DNA of 38,866 nt. It comes from Desulfovibrio sp. GTDB lineage: Bacteria > Desulfobacterota > Desulfovibrionia > Desulfovibrionales > Desulfovibrionaceae. Below the pieces are notes generated by a model. That model searched no databases. It was not told the origin of the DNA and was given only the letters and a program-made list of their open reading frames with translations. This document shows, piece by piece, positions 1 to 7,519 of the stretch. The position numbers and the translations under genes were made by a program. The stretch is taken from positions 1-38,866 of the forward strand of contig JAFTCE010000027.1 in assembly GCA_017454855.1 (NCBI GenBank). The letters are read 5' to 3'. Numbering within the stretch: position 1 is the stretch's first letter; every line of letters starts with the position of its first letter.

Positions 1-632
1 ACGTCAAGAAGGGCCAAGGCGTGGGTGTGTACGAACTCTCGAAGAATATCACACAGGCCAAGAATACTGCCTATACCGTCAATCTTGCTGGCGCAAAGCA
101 GGGCGTTGCCAAGCTCAACGGCCTGGGGCTAATCAAAGGCAATGCCATATACGCCGTGAATACGGGTTCTTCCAACAGCATCAATCTGACCGTGGCGGCG
201 GCAGCAGCCAAGTTCGGCACGACCAAGGCCGACAAGCTGACTGGTACGGCCAAGTGGGACGTGTTCTATGGCGGCAAGGGCAACGACACCATCACGGGCG
301 GAGGCGGTCGCGATGTGGCTGTCTACGATACGACGGCCTGGGGCAAGGATACCATCGCCAAAACCAGCGGCACTATGACCGTACTCTTCAGTGACCTCAA
401 GGCCAGTGATATTGTGCAGAAGCTCAGCGGCACGACTATGACCATCACCAGGAAAGGCAATGCCAGCCAGAAGATTACCGTCAATGGCTGGAGCGACACT
501 ACGCACAACATCGTCTTTGCCAGCGGTATGACGGCGTTCAATACTTACATTGGGAAGGCATCGCCCACTGCTGCGCAGACCACGGCAGTCCGCAACGAGG
601 CATTCAAGAAGGCAGGGCTGGCCTCGGCATAG
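1..632 (+). CDS. RTX-type secreted protein, C-terminal part (5' end outside window)
   Basis: The reading frame is open from base 3, so this is the last roughly 209 residues of a larger protein. The central part has a glycine/aspartate-rich nonapeptide-like repeat (GGKGNDTITGGGGRD, from about base 273), the calcium-binding RTX motif of type I secreted proteins. The flanks are rich in Ala, Thr, Gly and Asn, cysteine is absent, and the C-terminus is KKAGLASA. By family knowledge such ends carry the uncleaved type I secretion signal, and the parent proteins are usually large surface adhesins, proteases or lipases. Nothing visible tells which. A GTG at base 21 could be read as a start, but the open frame upstream and the RTX character make truncation by the window edge more likely. 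The gene ends before a strong hairpin at 683-710. Confidence 0.75.
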   Translation, partial: VKKGQGVGVYELSKNITQAKNTAYTVNLAGAKQGVAKLNGLGLIKGNAIYAVNTGSSNSINLTVAAAAAKFGTTKADKLTGTAKWDVFYGGKGNDTITGGGGRDVAVYDTTAWGKDTIAKTSGTMTVLFSDLKASDIVQKLSGTTMTITRKGNASQKITVNGWSDTTHNIVFASGMTAFNTYIGKASPTAAQTTAVRNEAFKKAGLASA

Positions 633-682
633 TTCCCGCCCGTTATGGGTGATAGTGCGGTGCAACAGGTGTTATGAAACGT

Positions 683-710
683 GGCCCCTAGCAGGAAACT
701 GTTGGGGGCC
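683..710 (+). terminator. 12-bp perfect stem-loop after the RTX gene
   Basis: Bases 683-694 pair completely with 699-710 (ten Watson-Crick and two G-T pairs) around a GAAA tetraloop. It lies 51 bases after the RTX stop codon. The following bases (TTGCGCATG) hold only a weak T stretch, so it may act as a 3'-end stabiliser as much as an intrinsic terminator. Confidence 0.55.
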
Positions 711-750
711 TTGCGCATGTGCCGCCCCACATGCTGCGACGTTTTGCCTC

Positions 751-780
751 TTGCCAAGCCTGCATTCTCTTGCCTATACT
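751..780 (+). promoter_or_regulatory. Candidate sigma-70 promoter of the decayed toxin-antitoxin operon
   Basis: A -35 TTGCCA (751-756) and a -10 TATACT (775-780) are separated by 18 bases, each matching consensus at five of six positions. Transcription would start near 787, about 60 bases upstream of the toxin start codon at 849. The placement fits, but no operator is obvious. Confidence 0.5.
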
Positions 781-848
781 GGCAACAAGCCATGAGGCTG
801 CACAACCATAGACGAAGCTTACAAGGTCTTTTGATGTAGGATTCAACT

Positions 849-1195
849 ATGAGTAGCGCACCCATGACCGTAGTTGAAACACCGCCATTTTTGCGGGATG
901 TCAAGGCCAATATCGACGAGGAGGAACGCCGCGAGTGTATAGACTGTCTAGCTTCGCACCCGCAATCCGGCGTTGTTATCCCTGAAACAGTGGAGTCCGC
1001 AAACTGCGTTGGGTTCGCGCAGGAGAAGGCACGCGAGGCGGATACCGTATCATCTATTACTTTCATTCTGAATGAATCGATCTCTTCCTGCTTGCCATGT
1101 ATGGAAAAAAAGAAAAATCCAACCAGACGAAAGCTGAAGGCAACACTATGCGAAAATTGACTGCCATTTTACAACGGTATGGAGACCAGGTATGA
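849..1195 (+). pseudogene. Degenerate RelE/HigB-type toxin gene
   Basis: The first part encodes TVVETPPFLRDVKANIDEEE and then DCLASHPQSGVVIPET, the N-terminal signature of the RelE/HigB-2 (formerly DUF1044) toxins. After base 990 the intact frame (to 1160) becomes unrelated sequence. One base is missing: shifted by one, the sequence resumes the family pattern GVRKLRWVRAGEGTRGGYRI, then IYYFHSE, a TGA stop at 1073-1075, then IDLFLLAMYGKKEK and a C-terminal helix ending at TGA 1193-1195. The gene therefore has a 1-base deletion (a G lost from the run expected to encode TGG) and a nonsense codon. These toxins are ribosome-dependent mRNA endonucleases. The likely product of this copy is a truncated, inactive protein. 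The end overlaps the antitoxin start as ATGA. Confidence 0.75.
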
Positions 1196-1460
1196 ACGGA
1201 AATCGAATCCTTGAAGGACTTGTGGCCGCTGTGGGCTATATGGACATCACACATCCCGCCTCTGACTATTGAGGTTCACCATGTCGCCGTTCGACGTACG
1301 CCAGACTCCGTTGACGTCAAGGCCATTCGAGAAAAAATGGGGATGACACAGGCTGCGTTTGCGGCAAACTTTGGACTGCCACTGAAGACCCTTCGGGGAT
1401 GGGAGTAGGGCACACGCAGAACGGATACTGCTCTTCGTGCCTATCTTCGTGTTGTTACCG
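1192..1460 (+). pseudogene. Degenerate HigA-type helix-turn-helix antitoxin gene
   Basis: ATG 1192 overlaps the toxin stop (ATGA), as in intact operons. Its frame gives MNGNRILEGLVAAVGYMDIT and stops at 1272. The rest continues one frame over (within 1211-1408): VDVKAIREKMGMTQAAFAAN, then FGLPLKTLRGWE, which is the XRE/HigA helix-turn-helix. A TAG at 1406-1408 sits where the family has CAG (Gln). Read past it, the sequence continues GTRRTDTALRAYLRVV, the expected family C-terminus. So the gene carries a frameshift near 1230-1270 and a CAG-to-TAG nonsense change. The family product binds its own promoter and neutralises the toxin. Decay of both partners suggests the module lost function as a unit. 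The 3' limit is approximate. Confidence 0.7.
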
Positions 1461-1790
1461 CGCAGTTGTTCAGGCTGAGTTTGCTGACTGATCATCCTAT
1501 GGCGTCACCCTCGCCAACAGCGGCGTCCGTCCTTCCCTTATCCAACGCGCCCTAAAACCCCGTTCTTCATAACAGGGATATCTCAGATTTCGCTCGACCG
1601 CACGTGGTGCGGCACTCGCAGGGGCGCACAGCAAGAATTTCTTGCCTTTTTGTTGTTCCTGCTTCAGACTGTTTTCTGCGGTAGGTTCGCGTTCGTTGTT
1701 GCGCAATCGCCTCTTTGAGTATTCTCGCCCGCGCAAGGCAGAAGACCGGTCTTGTCTTTCAGCGTCTGCTGGGGCCAACAAGGGGGAGAC
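1461..1790. other. Intergenic stretch with no recognisable gene
   Basis: About 330 bases between the toxin-antitoxin remnant and holA. A reading frame on the minus strand (1497-2114) crosses it but runs on into holA, and its translation has no family features. I see no convincing promoter, hairpin or RNA gene here. A Shine-Dalgarno sequence for holA (AAGGGGGAG) closes it. Confidence 0.4.
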
Positions 1791-2795
1791 ATGGTAGCTC
1801 GTCCAGCTTTTTCTTTTCTGATTTGTCCTGATGGGCAGTTGCTGCGTGCGCACATAGAGTCTCTGCTGACCAGTCATGCGCCGGGCAAAGGACAATGGGA
1901 GCGTCATGTCTACTGGGGAGACGAAGAGCCGACGCCGCGTTTCTGGGAACAGCTTACGCTGCAGGGACTCTTTGGGACGTCTCGCGCTGTCGTTGTGCGC
2001 CAGGCCCAGCTTTGGCCCGCTAACACTTGGGGCAAAATATCCAAGATGTTGACCCATCCGGCAGAGCAATGTTGGCCGCTTTTTTGTCTGGAGGGGGCCT
2101 GGGATAAGGGGCAACCCAAGATTGCGACCTATATTGCGAAATTGCCCTGCATGAGCTTAGCCGACAGTCGTGGCTGGATATGGAGGCAGGATGGACTCAA
2201 TGAGTACGCCGTCAAGAAATATGTCTTGCAGCGAGCAAAGACGCTGCACTTGTCGTTCATGCCCGATGCGCTGGAGCAGTTTTGTGCAACGGTTCCTCTC
2301 GACGCGCAGGCCATAGAGGGTGAGCTGGACAAACTCTGCCTGTTGGTTTCCGCAATGCGGGAAACCGGCGATGGGACGGATGCCGGTCGTGTAACCTATG
2401 ACATGATTGGCACTGCTGACTGGAGTCCTGAATGCAACAATTTTGCCTGCATCCGGCTGATGGAAGCAGGCAATCTGGTCGGCGTTTGGAAGGAATTGGC
2501 CCGCAGCGACGACAAGGATCGCCTGTGCTTTACCCTTTTGGCTCTCCTTGAGCGTGAAGTCCGTCTACTCTGGCAAATGCAGGCCGGTGAAAATGTGCGC
2601 ATGCCCCCTCGCGATGCCACCTTCAAGCGCACTGTGGCTGGCCGTTTGGGGGCGGCGGGCATTGCTGCTGCCATGTCCACCCTTGTGGATGCGGAATTGC
2701 AAGTCAAGAGCGGACGGCGCAGCCCAGAGCAATGCCTGGAATATGTGGCCGCACACATGACGACACTTTTTGGTACAGGCGCAAGGGCAAAGTGA
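1791..2795 (+). CDS. holA: DNA polymerase III, delta subunit
   Basis: The 334-residue product resembles HolA, the clamp-loader subunit that opens the beta sliding clamp for the replicative polymerase. The N-terminal part (FSFLICPDGQLLRAHIESLL) is the start of the AAA+-like domain I, with no functional Walker motifs, as normal for delta. The C-terminal helical collar domain includes FTLLALLEREVRLLWQMQAG and a final helix near SPEQCLEYVAAHMTTLF. The frame is open from 1752 (TTG), but ATG 1791 directly after AAGGGGGAG is the better start and gives the usual length. radC follows 40 bases later on the same strand, so holA-radC-lon-prmC is probably one transcript. The call rests on overall pattern because HolA is weakly conserved. 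Confidence 0.8.
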   Translation: MVARPAFSFLICPDGQLLRAHIESLLTSHAPGKGQWERHVYWGDEEPTPRFWEQLTLQGLFGTSRAVVVRQAQLWPANTWGKISKMLTHPAEQCWPLFCLEGAWDKGQPKIATYIAKLPCMSLADSRGWIWRQDGLNEYAVKKYVLQRAKTLHLSFMPDALEQFCATVPLDAQAIEGELDKLCLLVSAMRETGDGTDAGRVTYDMIGTADWSPECNNFACIRLMEAGNLVGVWKELARSDDKDRLCFTLLALLEREVRLLWQMQAGENVRMPPRDATFKRTVAGRLGAAGIAAAMSTLVDAELQVKSGRRSPEQCLEYVAAHMTTLFGTGARAK

Positions 2796-2835
2796 TCCGT
2801 TTCGCCCCTTGCCTAACTTCAAGAACTGCTTATCT

Positions 2836-3528
2836 ATGACAGCAAAGACTCCCGTTGCTCCCGCCTCCTTTCAGGGGCATCGTGCCAGACTTAGGGAAAG
2901 GCTCGAAACGGCCCCCGAGGCAGTGGCGGATTATGAAGTACTGGAATTGTTGCTTGGCTATTGCCTGACACGCAAGGATACCAAGCCATTGGCCAAGGAA
3001 ATGCTGCAGCGTTTTGGGAGCATGCGTGGCGCGCTGGATGCCCGTCCTGATGAGCTTATGCAGGTGCCTGGCTTTGGACCGGGACTGCTGTCCTTTTGGA
3101 AGGTCTTACGCGAAATGCGTGTGCGCCATGCAGCTTCGGATGTTTATCAACGTGAAGTGCTGGCAACGCCAGAGGCGGTAGCCCGCATGGCCCAGGCGCG
3201 TTTGAGCGGTAGCCCGCATGAGGAATGTTGGCTGGCGCTTGTAGATTCAAGCAACAGGCTTATTGCCTGGAAAATGTTGCGGCGGGGTGGTATCGCCAAC
3301 GTGTCGGTCAGCCCCAGGGATGTGTTGGAGGCTGCGCTGGTACACAAGGCCAGCGGCATCATCATGGTGCATAATCATCCCGGGGGCAGTTCGGGGCCAT
3401 CAGCGTCGGACAGGCGGCTGACCGAAGAGCTGGAAAGCCTGGCGCCGCACATGGGCTTGAGGTTTCTGGATCATGTCATTGTTACAGACGCGGACTGCTA
3501 TAGCATGGCGCAGTCACGGCGTATTTGA
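2836..3528 (+). CDS. radC: RadC family JAB/MPN-domain protein
   Basis: A 230-residue protein with the two-part RadC layout. The N-terminal helix-hairpin-helix-like region has LLLGYCLTRKDTKPLAKEML and VPGFGPGLLSFW. The C-terminal MPN/JAB domain carries a complete JAMM metal motif, HNHPGGSSGPSASD, near residues 178-191. RadC proteins were linked to DNA repair by an early E. coli allele, but that link was later withdrawn and their biochemical role is unsettled. A metallo-isopeptidase-like fold is known. ATG 2836 is chosen because it begins right at the conserved part (FQGHRARLRERL). An in-frame ATG at 2770 would overlap holA. lon begins 12 bases downstream. Confidence 0.9.
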   Translation: MTAKTPVAPASFQGHRARLRERLETAPEAVADYEVLELLLGYCLTRKDTKPLAKEMLQRFGSMRGALDARPDELMQVPGFGPGLLSFWKVLREMRVRHAASDVYQREVLATPEAVARMAQARLSGSPHEECWLALVDSSNRLIAWKMLRRGGIANVSVSPRDVLEAALVHKASGIIMVHNHPGGSSGPSASDRRLTEELESLAPHMGLRFLDHVIVTDADCYSMAQSRRI

Positions 3529-3540
3529 GCAGGAGCATAT

Positions 3541-6135
3541 ATGGTCGACGACAAGGAAAGGGAGGCGCTGGATTCTCGAGCTGAGGAACATTCCAGCGCC
3601 GATCCAGGCATGGACGGCGCAATACAGCGGAAAACCGAGGATGCTGAGCAGCAAGAGTCTGCGTCCGGTTCCGAAGAAGCGTCGCCGTCTATCCCCGAGG
3701 TTTTGCCTGTCTTGCCCGTTCGTGATGTGGTGATTTTCAATTATATGATTCTTCCTTTGTTCATCGGGCGGGAAAATTCCGTGCATGCCGTGGATGCGGC
3801 TCTGAAATCCGGGCGCCATCTGCTGGTGTGTGCGCAGAAGGAAGAGAGTACTGATGATCCTGAACCGCAGGATCTTTATGATGTGGGTACCGTGGTTCAA
3901 GTTTTGCGTATGCTCAAGATGCCGGATGCGCGGGTGAAGATTCTCGTGCAGGGTGTGCAGCGCGCCAGGGTGACGGCATATCATCGCGTACAGCCCTACA
4001 TGGAAGCCAGCATTGAACCCGTAGTTGAACAGACTGCGGAGCGGGATACAACTGTAGAGGCTCTGTTGCGCTCTGTGCGCGAACAGAGCGAAAAGGTTCT
4101 TAGTTTGCGCGGCATGGCTTCGCCGGATGTGATTTCCGTATTGCAGGGTGTGGATGACCCCGGTCGTCTTGCCGATCTTATTGCCGCCAACATGCGCATG
4201 AAAATCGCCGATGCGCAGCGCATTCTTGAAACGGAAAATCCTCTGGAACGCCTGCAGCTGGTCAACGCCCAGCTCCAACGCGAGGTGGAAGTTGCAACGG
4301 TGCAAGCGCGTATACAGACATCAGCACGCGAAGGCATGGACAAGGCGCAGAAGGATTATTTCCTGCGTGAGCAGCTCAAGGCCATTCACAACGAATTGGG
4401 GGACAGAAACGAGGACAGTGAGGAAGAGCTGGACAATCTCAAAAAAGCTCTGGACAAGGCCGGTCTGCCCAAGGAAGTCCGTATGGAAGCGGACAAGCAA
4501 TTGCGTCGCCTGGCAAGTATGCATGCCGACGCCGCTGAAGCCGTTGTGGCCCGCACCTATCTGGATTGGCTAGTGGAATTGCCCTGGAAAAAACTGTCGC
4601 GTGACCGCCTGGACATAGCCCAGGCCAAGGAAGTGTTGGACGAAGATCACTGCGGTCTTGTCAAGGTCAAGGAGCGCATTCTTGAATTTTTGAGTGTGCG
4701 CAAGCTCAATCCCCAGTCCAAAGGTCCCATCCTTTGCTTCGCTGGACCTCCTGGAGTGGGCAAGACTTCGCTGGGGCGTTCCATTGCCAGGGCACTGGGC
4801 CGAAAGTTCCAGCGTTTTTCACTGGGCGGCATGCACGATGAGGCCGAGATTCGCGGACACAGGCGAACCTATATCGGAGCCATGCCAGGGCGTATCATTC
4901 AGGCGCTCAAACAGGCCGGCACACGCAATCCCGTCATCATGCTGGACGAGGTTGACAAATTGGGTTCGGATTTCAGAGGAGACCCCTCATCTGCTCTGCT
5001 GGAAGTGCTTGATCCGGAGCAAAATTTCAGCTTCAGCGACCATTACCTGAACGTGCCCTTCGATCTCTCCAAGGTCATGTTCATCTGCACGGCGAATCAT
5101 CTGGACACCATACCTGCCCCGCTGCGAGATCGCATGGAGGTCATCTCACTGTCCGGCTATACGTTGCAGGAAAAGACGGAAATCGCACGCAAGCATCTTC
5201 TGTCCAAGCAAGAGGTCGACAATGGTCTCAAGGATAGTGACATGAAGCTCAGTGATTCCGCTCTGACCAAGGTCATTCGCGAGTACACCAGAGAGGCTGG
5301 CGTGCGCAACCTAGAGCGAGAGCTGGCATCCCTCTGTCGGAAAATTGCCCGTCGCAAGGCTGAGGGTGAAAAGGGACCATTTAAGGTTGGCACGGCTGAG
5401 GTGGAAAAGATGCTGGGGGCGCCGCGCTTCATTGAGGATGAAAAAGAAAAAAGCCTCATGCCTGGCATGGCCTTGGGCCTTGCCTGGACGCCCGCTGGCG
5501 GTGAAGTACTTACCGTGGAGACCACGGTGATGAAGGGCAAGGGCAATCTGACGCTCACAGGCCAGTTGGGTGATGTTATGAAGGAGAGCGCCCAGGCCGC
5601 ATTGAGCTATATACGTAGCAGGGCTGACGCACTGGGCGTGGATGCCGACTTTCTGCCGAAACACGATTTGCATGTGCATGTGCCTGCTGGGGCTACGCCC
5701 AAGGATGGCCCATCGGCAGGCGTCACGCTGACAACGGCCCTTATTTCTGCCTTGTCTGGGCGTCGAGTGCGCGCCGACGTTTGCATGACCGGAGAAATAA
5801 CTTTGCAGGGCAGGGTTTTGCCCGTGGGCGGCATCAAGGAAAAAATTTTGGCAGGCGTGGCTCGTGGACTCAAGCACGTACTCATTCCGCAGCAGAATGC
5901 CAAGGATTTGGAAGATGTGCCCAAGGATTTGCTCAAGCGCATTGAGGTGCATACGGTACACCTGTACGACGATGTCCCGTCCCTGGTTTTTGAAGAGGGG
6001 GGCTTGCCCAGCGCGGGAAGCAGGGCAGTGCGTCGCTTGACACGTCCGACGCGTTCGGGCAGCCCTAGGAAGTGCCCGGTCTCGTCCGGCTGCGGCAAAG
6101 GAACGCGAACTCGTGCGCCTGGGCGACTATCTTGA
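3541..6135 (+). CDS. lon: ATP-dependent protease Lon
   Basis: An 864-residue serine protease of the AAA+ class that degrades misfolded and regulatory proteins in the cytoplasm. The Lon N-terminal substrate domain starts near residue 55 (VLPVLPVRDVVIFNYMILPL). The ATPase domain has Walker A GPPGVGKTS at 402-410 and Walker B VIMLDEVDKLG, with sensor and arginine residues in CTANHLDTIPAPLRDRMEVI. The protease domain has the catalytic serine in PKDGPSAG (Ser725) and lysine in GGIKEK (Lys768), so both dyad residues are present. The N-terminus has an acidic extension of about 50 residues, and the last 37 residues are Arg/Ser/Gly-rich and lie outside the conserved fold. The 3' end overlaps prmC by 23 bases. 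No heat-shock element is visible just upstream, and transcription from the holA side is likely. Confidence 0.97.
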   Translation: MVDDKEREALDSRAEEHSSADPGMDGAIQRKTEDAEQQESASGSEEASPSIPEVLPVLPVRDVVIFNYMILPLFIGRENSVHAVDAALKSGRHLLVCAQKEESTDDPEPQDLYDVGTVVQVLRMLKMPDARVKILVQGVQRARVTAYHRVQPYMEASIEPVVEQTAERDTTVEALLRSVREQSEKVLSLRGMASPDVISVLQGVDDPGRLADLIAANMRMKIADAQRILETENPLERLQLVNAQLQREVEVATVQARIQTSAREGMDKAQKDYFLREQLKAIHNELGDRNEDSEEELDNLKKALDKAGLPKEVRMEADKQLRRLASMHADAAEAVVARTYLDWLVELPWKKLSRDRLDIAQAKEVLDEDHCGLVKVKERILEFLSVRKLNPQSKGPILCFAGPPGVGKTSLGRSIARALGRKFQRFSLGGMHDEAEIRGHRRTYIGAMPGRIIQALKQAGTRNPVIMLDEVDKLGSDFRGDPSSALLEVLDPEQNFSFSDHYLNVPFDLSKVMFICTANHLDTIPAPLRDRMEVISLSGYTLQEKTEIARKHLLSKQEVDNGLKDSDMKLSDSALTKVIREYTREAGVRNLERELASLCRKIARRKAEGEKGPFKVGTAEVEKMLGAPRFIEDEKEKSLMPGMALGLAWTPAGGEVLTVETTVMKGKGNLTLTGQLGDVMKESAQAALSYIRSRADALGVDADFLPKHDLHVHVPAGATPKDGPSAGVTLTTALISALSGRRVRADVCMTGEITLQGRVLPVGGIKEKILAGVARGLKHVLIPQQNAKDLEDVPKDLLKRIEVHTVHLYDDVPSLVFEEGGLPSAGSRAVRRLTRPTRSGSPRKCPVSSGCGKGTRTRAPGRLS

Positions 6136-7000
6136 GACGGCAGTCGCACTTTTGAAGAGGGCGGGGGTGGATAGCCCTCGCCTTTCTGCCGAAGTACTGG
6201 TGCGTGAAGCGCTCTGTCGCCTTGAGTCGGAAAGCGACTGGTCGGCGCGTCTTTTTTGTATCATGGAGGCAGGACGGACGCTCACGGCGGAGGAAGTGGT
6301 ACAGCTTGACAGCTTGATGGCTCGGCGTGCTAAGGGCTGTCCCGTGGCGCAGATTGTGGGGCACAAGGAATTTTATGGGCGTGAGTTTCTGGTCACGCAA
6401 CATACGCTCATCCCACGACCGGAAACAGAGCTTGTGGTGGAATGCGCTCTTCTGCTTGTCAAAGAAGCCTGTTGCTTTGCCGACATGGGCAGCGGCTCTG
6501 GCTGCATAGGTCTCACACTTGCCGCTGAGCGTTTAGACTGGCATGGCCTGTTGCTGGATGCCAGCACAGCAGCGTTGGGTACGGCGGCGGCCAACTGTGT
6601 GCGCTTGGGACTAGCCCAACGTGTGCGCGTGGTGGCGGGTGACATGTTCCAGGCACCACTGCGCCCGAACTCCCTGGATCTTTTGGTCAGCAATCCCCCG
6701 TACATTGGCATAAGCGAGCGGCATAGCGTTATGGCCGAGGTGCTGGAGTATGAACCGGAAGGAGCGCTTTTTTCAGGCCATGACGGCTTGAAGCATTTGG
6801 CAGCGGTCATGCGCGTCGCAGCCATGACGCTTAAGCCCGGGGGATGGATCGTGCTGGAACACGGCGCATATCAGGGTAGGGACGTACGTCAGATGCTTGT
6901 GGCTGGAGATATTTTTGACAATGTGCAAACGCAAAGGGATCTGGCTGGGCATGAGCGTTGCTCCTGGGGCAGAAAAAGAACCGCAACCCCTAATGAATGA
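6113..7000 (+). CDS. prmC: Peptide chain release factor N5-glutamine methyltransferase
   Basis: A 295-residue class I methyltransferase that methylates the glutamine of the GGQ motif of release factors RF1 and RF2, raising termination efficiency. The N-terminal helical domain includes DYLETAVALLKRAGVDSPRL and VAQIVGHKEFYGREF. The SAM site is FADMGSGSGCIGLTLA, and the catalytic NPPY sits at residues 194-197 (SNPPYIG). The start is a GTG inside the end of lon (overlap 23 bases), giving MRLGDYLE, the normal PrmC N-terminus. In many bacteria prmC follows prfA. Here it is coupled to lon, so translation may depend on ribosomes finishing Lon. Confidence 0.93.
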   Translation: MRLGDYLETAVALLKRAGVDSPRLSAEVLVREALCRLESESDWSARLFCIMEAGRTLTAEEVVQLDSLMARRAKGCPVAQIVGHKEFYGREFLVTQHTLIPRPETELVVECALLLVKEACCFADMGSGSGCIGLTLAAERLDWHGLLLDASTAALGTAAANCVRLGLAQRVRVVAGDMFQAPLRPNSLDLLVSNPPYIGISERHSVMAEVLEYEPEGALFSGHDGLKHLAAVMRVAAMTLKPGGWIVLEHGAYQGRDVRQMLVAGDIFDNVQTQRDLAGHERCSWGRKRTATPNE

Positions 7001-7017
7001 AAGATGAATCATCCGTG

Positions 7018-7032
7018 AATGTTCAGAACATT
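7018..7032. repeat. 15-bp palindrome after prmC
   Basis: AATGTTC and GAACATT are exact reverse complements around a single A. It lies 18 bases after the prmC stop and 75 bases upstream of the tRNA promoter. It could be an operator or a weak 3' hairpin. It is short enough to be chance. Confidence 0.3.
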
Positions 7033-7106
7033 GTCCAAGCCATGTGTGCATGTCAGCAAAAACGGGGCGGCGCAGGAAATAAAAACGTAAGAAATGCAAT
7101 TTTTGC

Positions 7107-7135
7107 TTGCCAAGCAGAATAAAATAACATATGTT
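7107..7135 (+). promoter_or_regulatory. Candidate promoter of the tRNA-Thr/Tyr/Gly operon
   Basis: TTGCCA (7107-7112), a 17-base spacer, and TATGTT (7130-7135). The -35 matches consensus at five of six positions and the -10 at four. A start near 7142 would place the first tRNA (7146) almost at the 5' end of the transcript. The A/T-rich sequence around 7083-7130 fits a strong stable-RNA promoter. Confidence 0.5.
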
Positions 7136-7145
7136 CTTCTGCGCT

Positions 7146-7221
7146 GCTGGTGTAGCTCAACTGGTAGAGCAGCTGATTTGTAATCAGCAGGTTGCGGGTT
7201 CAAGTCCCATCGCCAGCTCCA
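7146..7221 (+). tRNA. tRNA-Thr (TGT)
   Basis: A 76-nt cloverleaf: acceptor GCTGGTG pairs with CGCCAGC, the anticodon loop TTTGTAA reads TGT (codon ACA), the T arm is GCGGGTTCAAGTCCC-like, the discriminator base is T and the CCA end is encoded. It is the first of three tRNAs ahead of tuf, matching thrU in the classic thrU-tyrU-glyT-thrT-tufB order of E. coli. Confidence 0.97.
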
Positions 7222-7264
7222 AAACAAGCTGAAAAGAATCGCATAGGTTCTTGCGGCATGGCAC

Positions 7265-7350
7265 GGAGGGGTTCCCGAGTGGCCAAAGGGAACAGACTGT
7301 AAATCTGTCGTCGTAAGACTTCGGTGGTTCAAATCCACCCCCCTCCACCA
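7265..7350 (+). tRNA. tRNA-Tyr (GTA)
   Basis: An 86-nt class II tRNA with a long variable arm. Acceptor GGAGGGG pairs with CCCCTCC, the anticodon loop CTGTAAA reads GTA, the T arm is GGTGG/CCACC around TTCAAAT, and CCA is encoded. It lies 43 bases after tRNA-Thr. Confidence 0.97.
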
Positions 7351-7443
7351 CATCTTTCGACAGTTGCTCCTGTCGAGGGGTTGCCGACGTAAAAACTGCC
7401 TTGGCTGTAGGAGACAGAACGCTGTCGGGAACTACGGAAATGT

Positions 7444-7519
7444 GCGGGAATAGCTCAACGGCTAGAGCATCAGCCTTCCAAGCTGAGGGTTGCGGGTTCG
7501 AATCCCGTTTCCCGCTCCA
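7444..7519 (+). tRNA. tRNA-Gly (TCC)
   Basis: A 76-nt cloverleaf: acceptor GCGGGAA pairs with TTCCCGC, the anticodon loop CTTCCAA reads TCC (codon GGA), the T arm is standard, and CCA is encoded. It is followed by a 374-base stretch before tuf in which no fourth tRNA is found. Confidence 0.97.

Noticed and set aside
1497-2114. 205-codon minus-strand frame
   Set aside because: Runs into holA in reverse and shows no family features.
7018-7032. LexA-like site
   Set aside because: The palindrome is GTTC-A-GAAC, inverse to the Gram-positive GAAC-N4-GTTC SOS box, and follows prmC instead of preceding an SOS gene.
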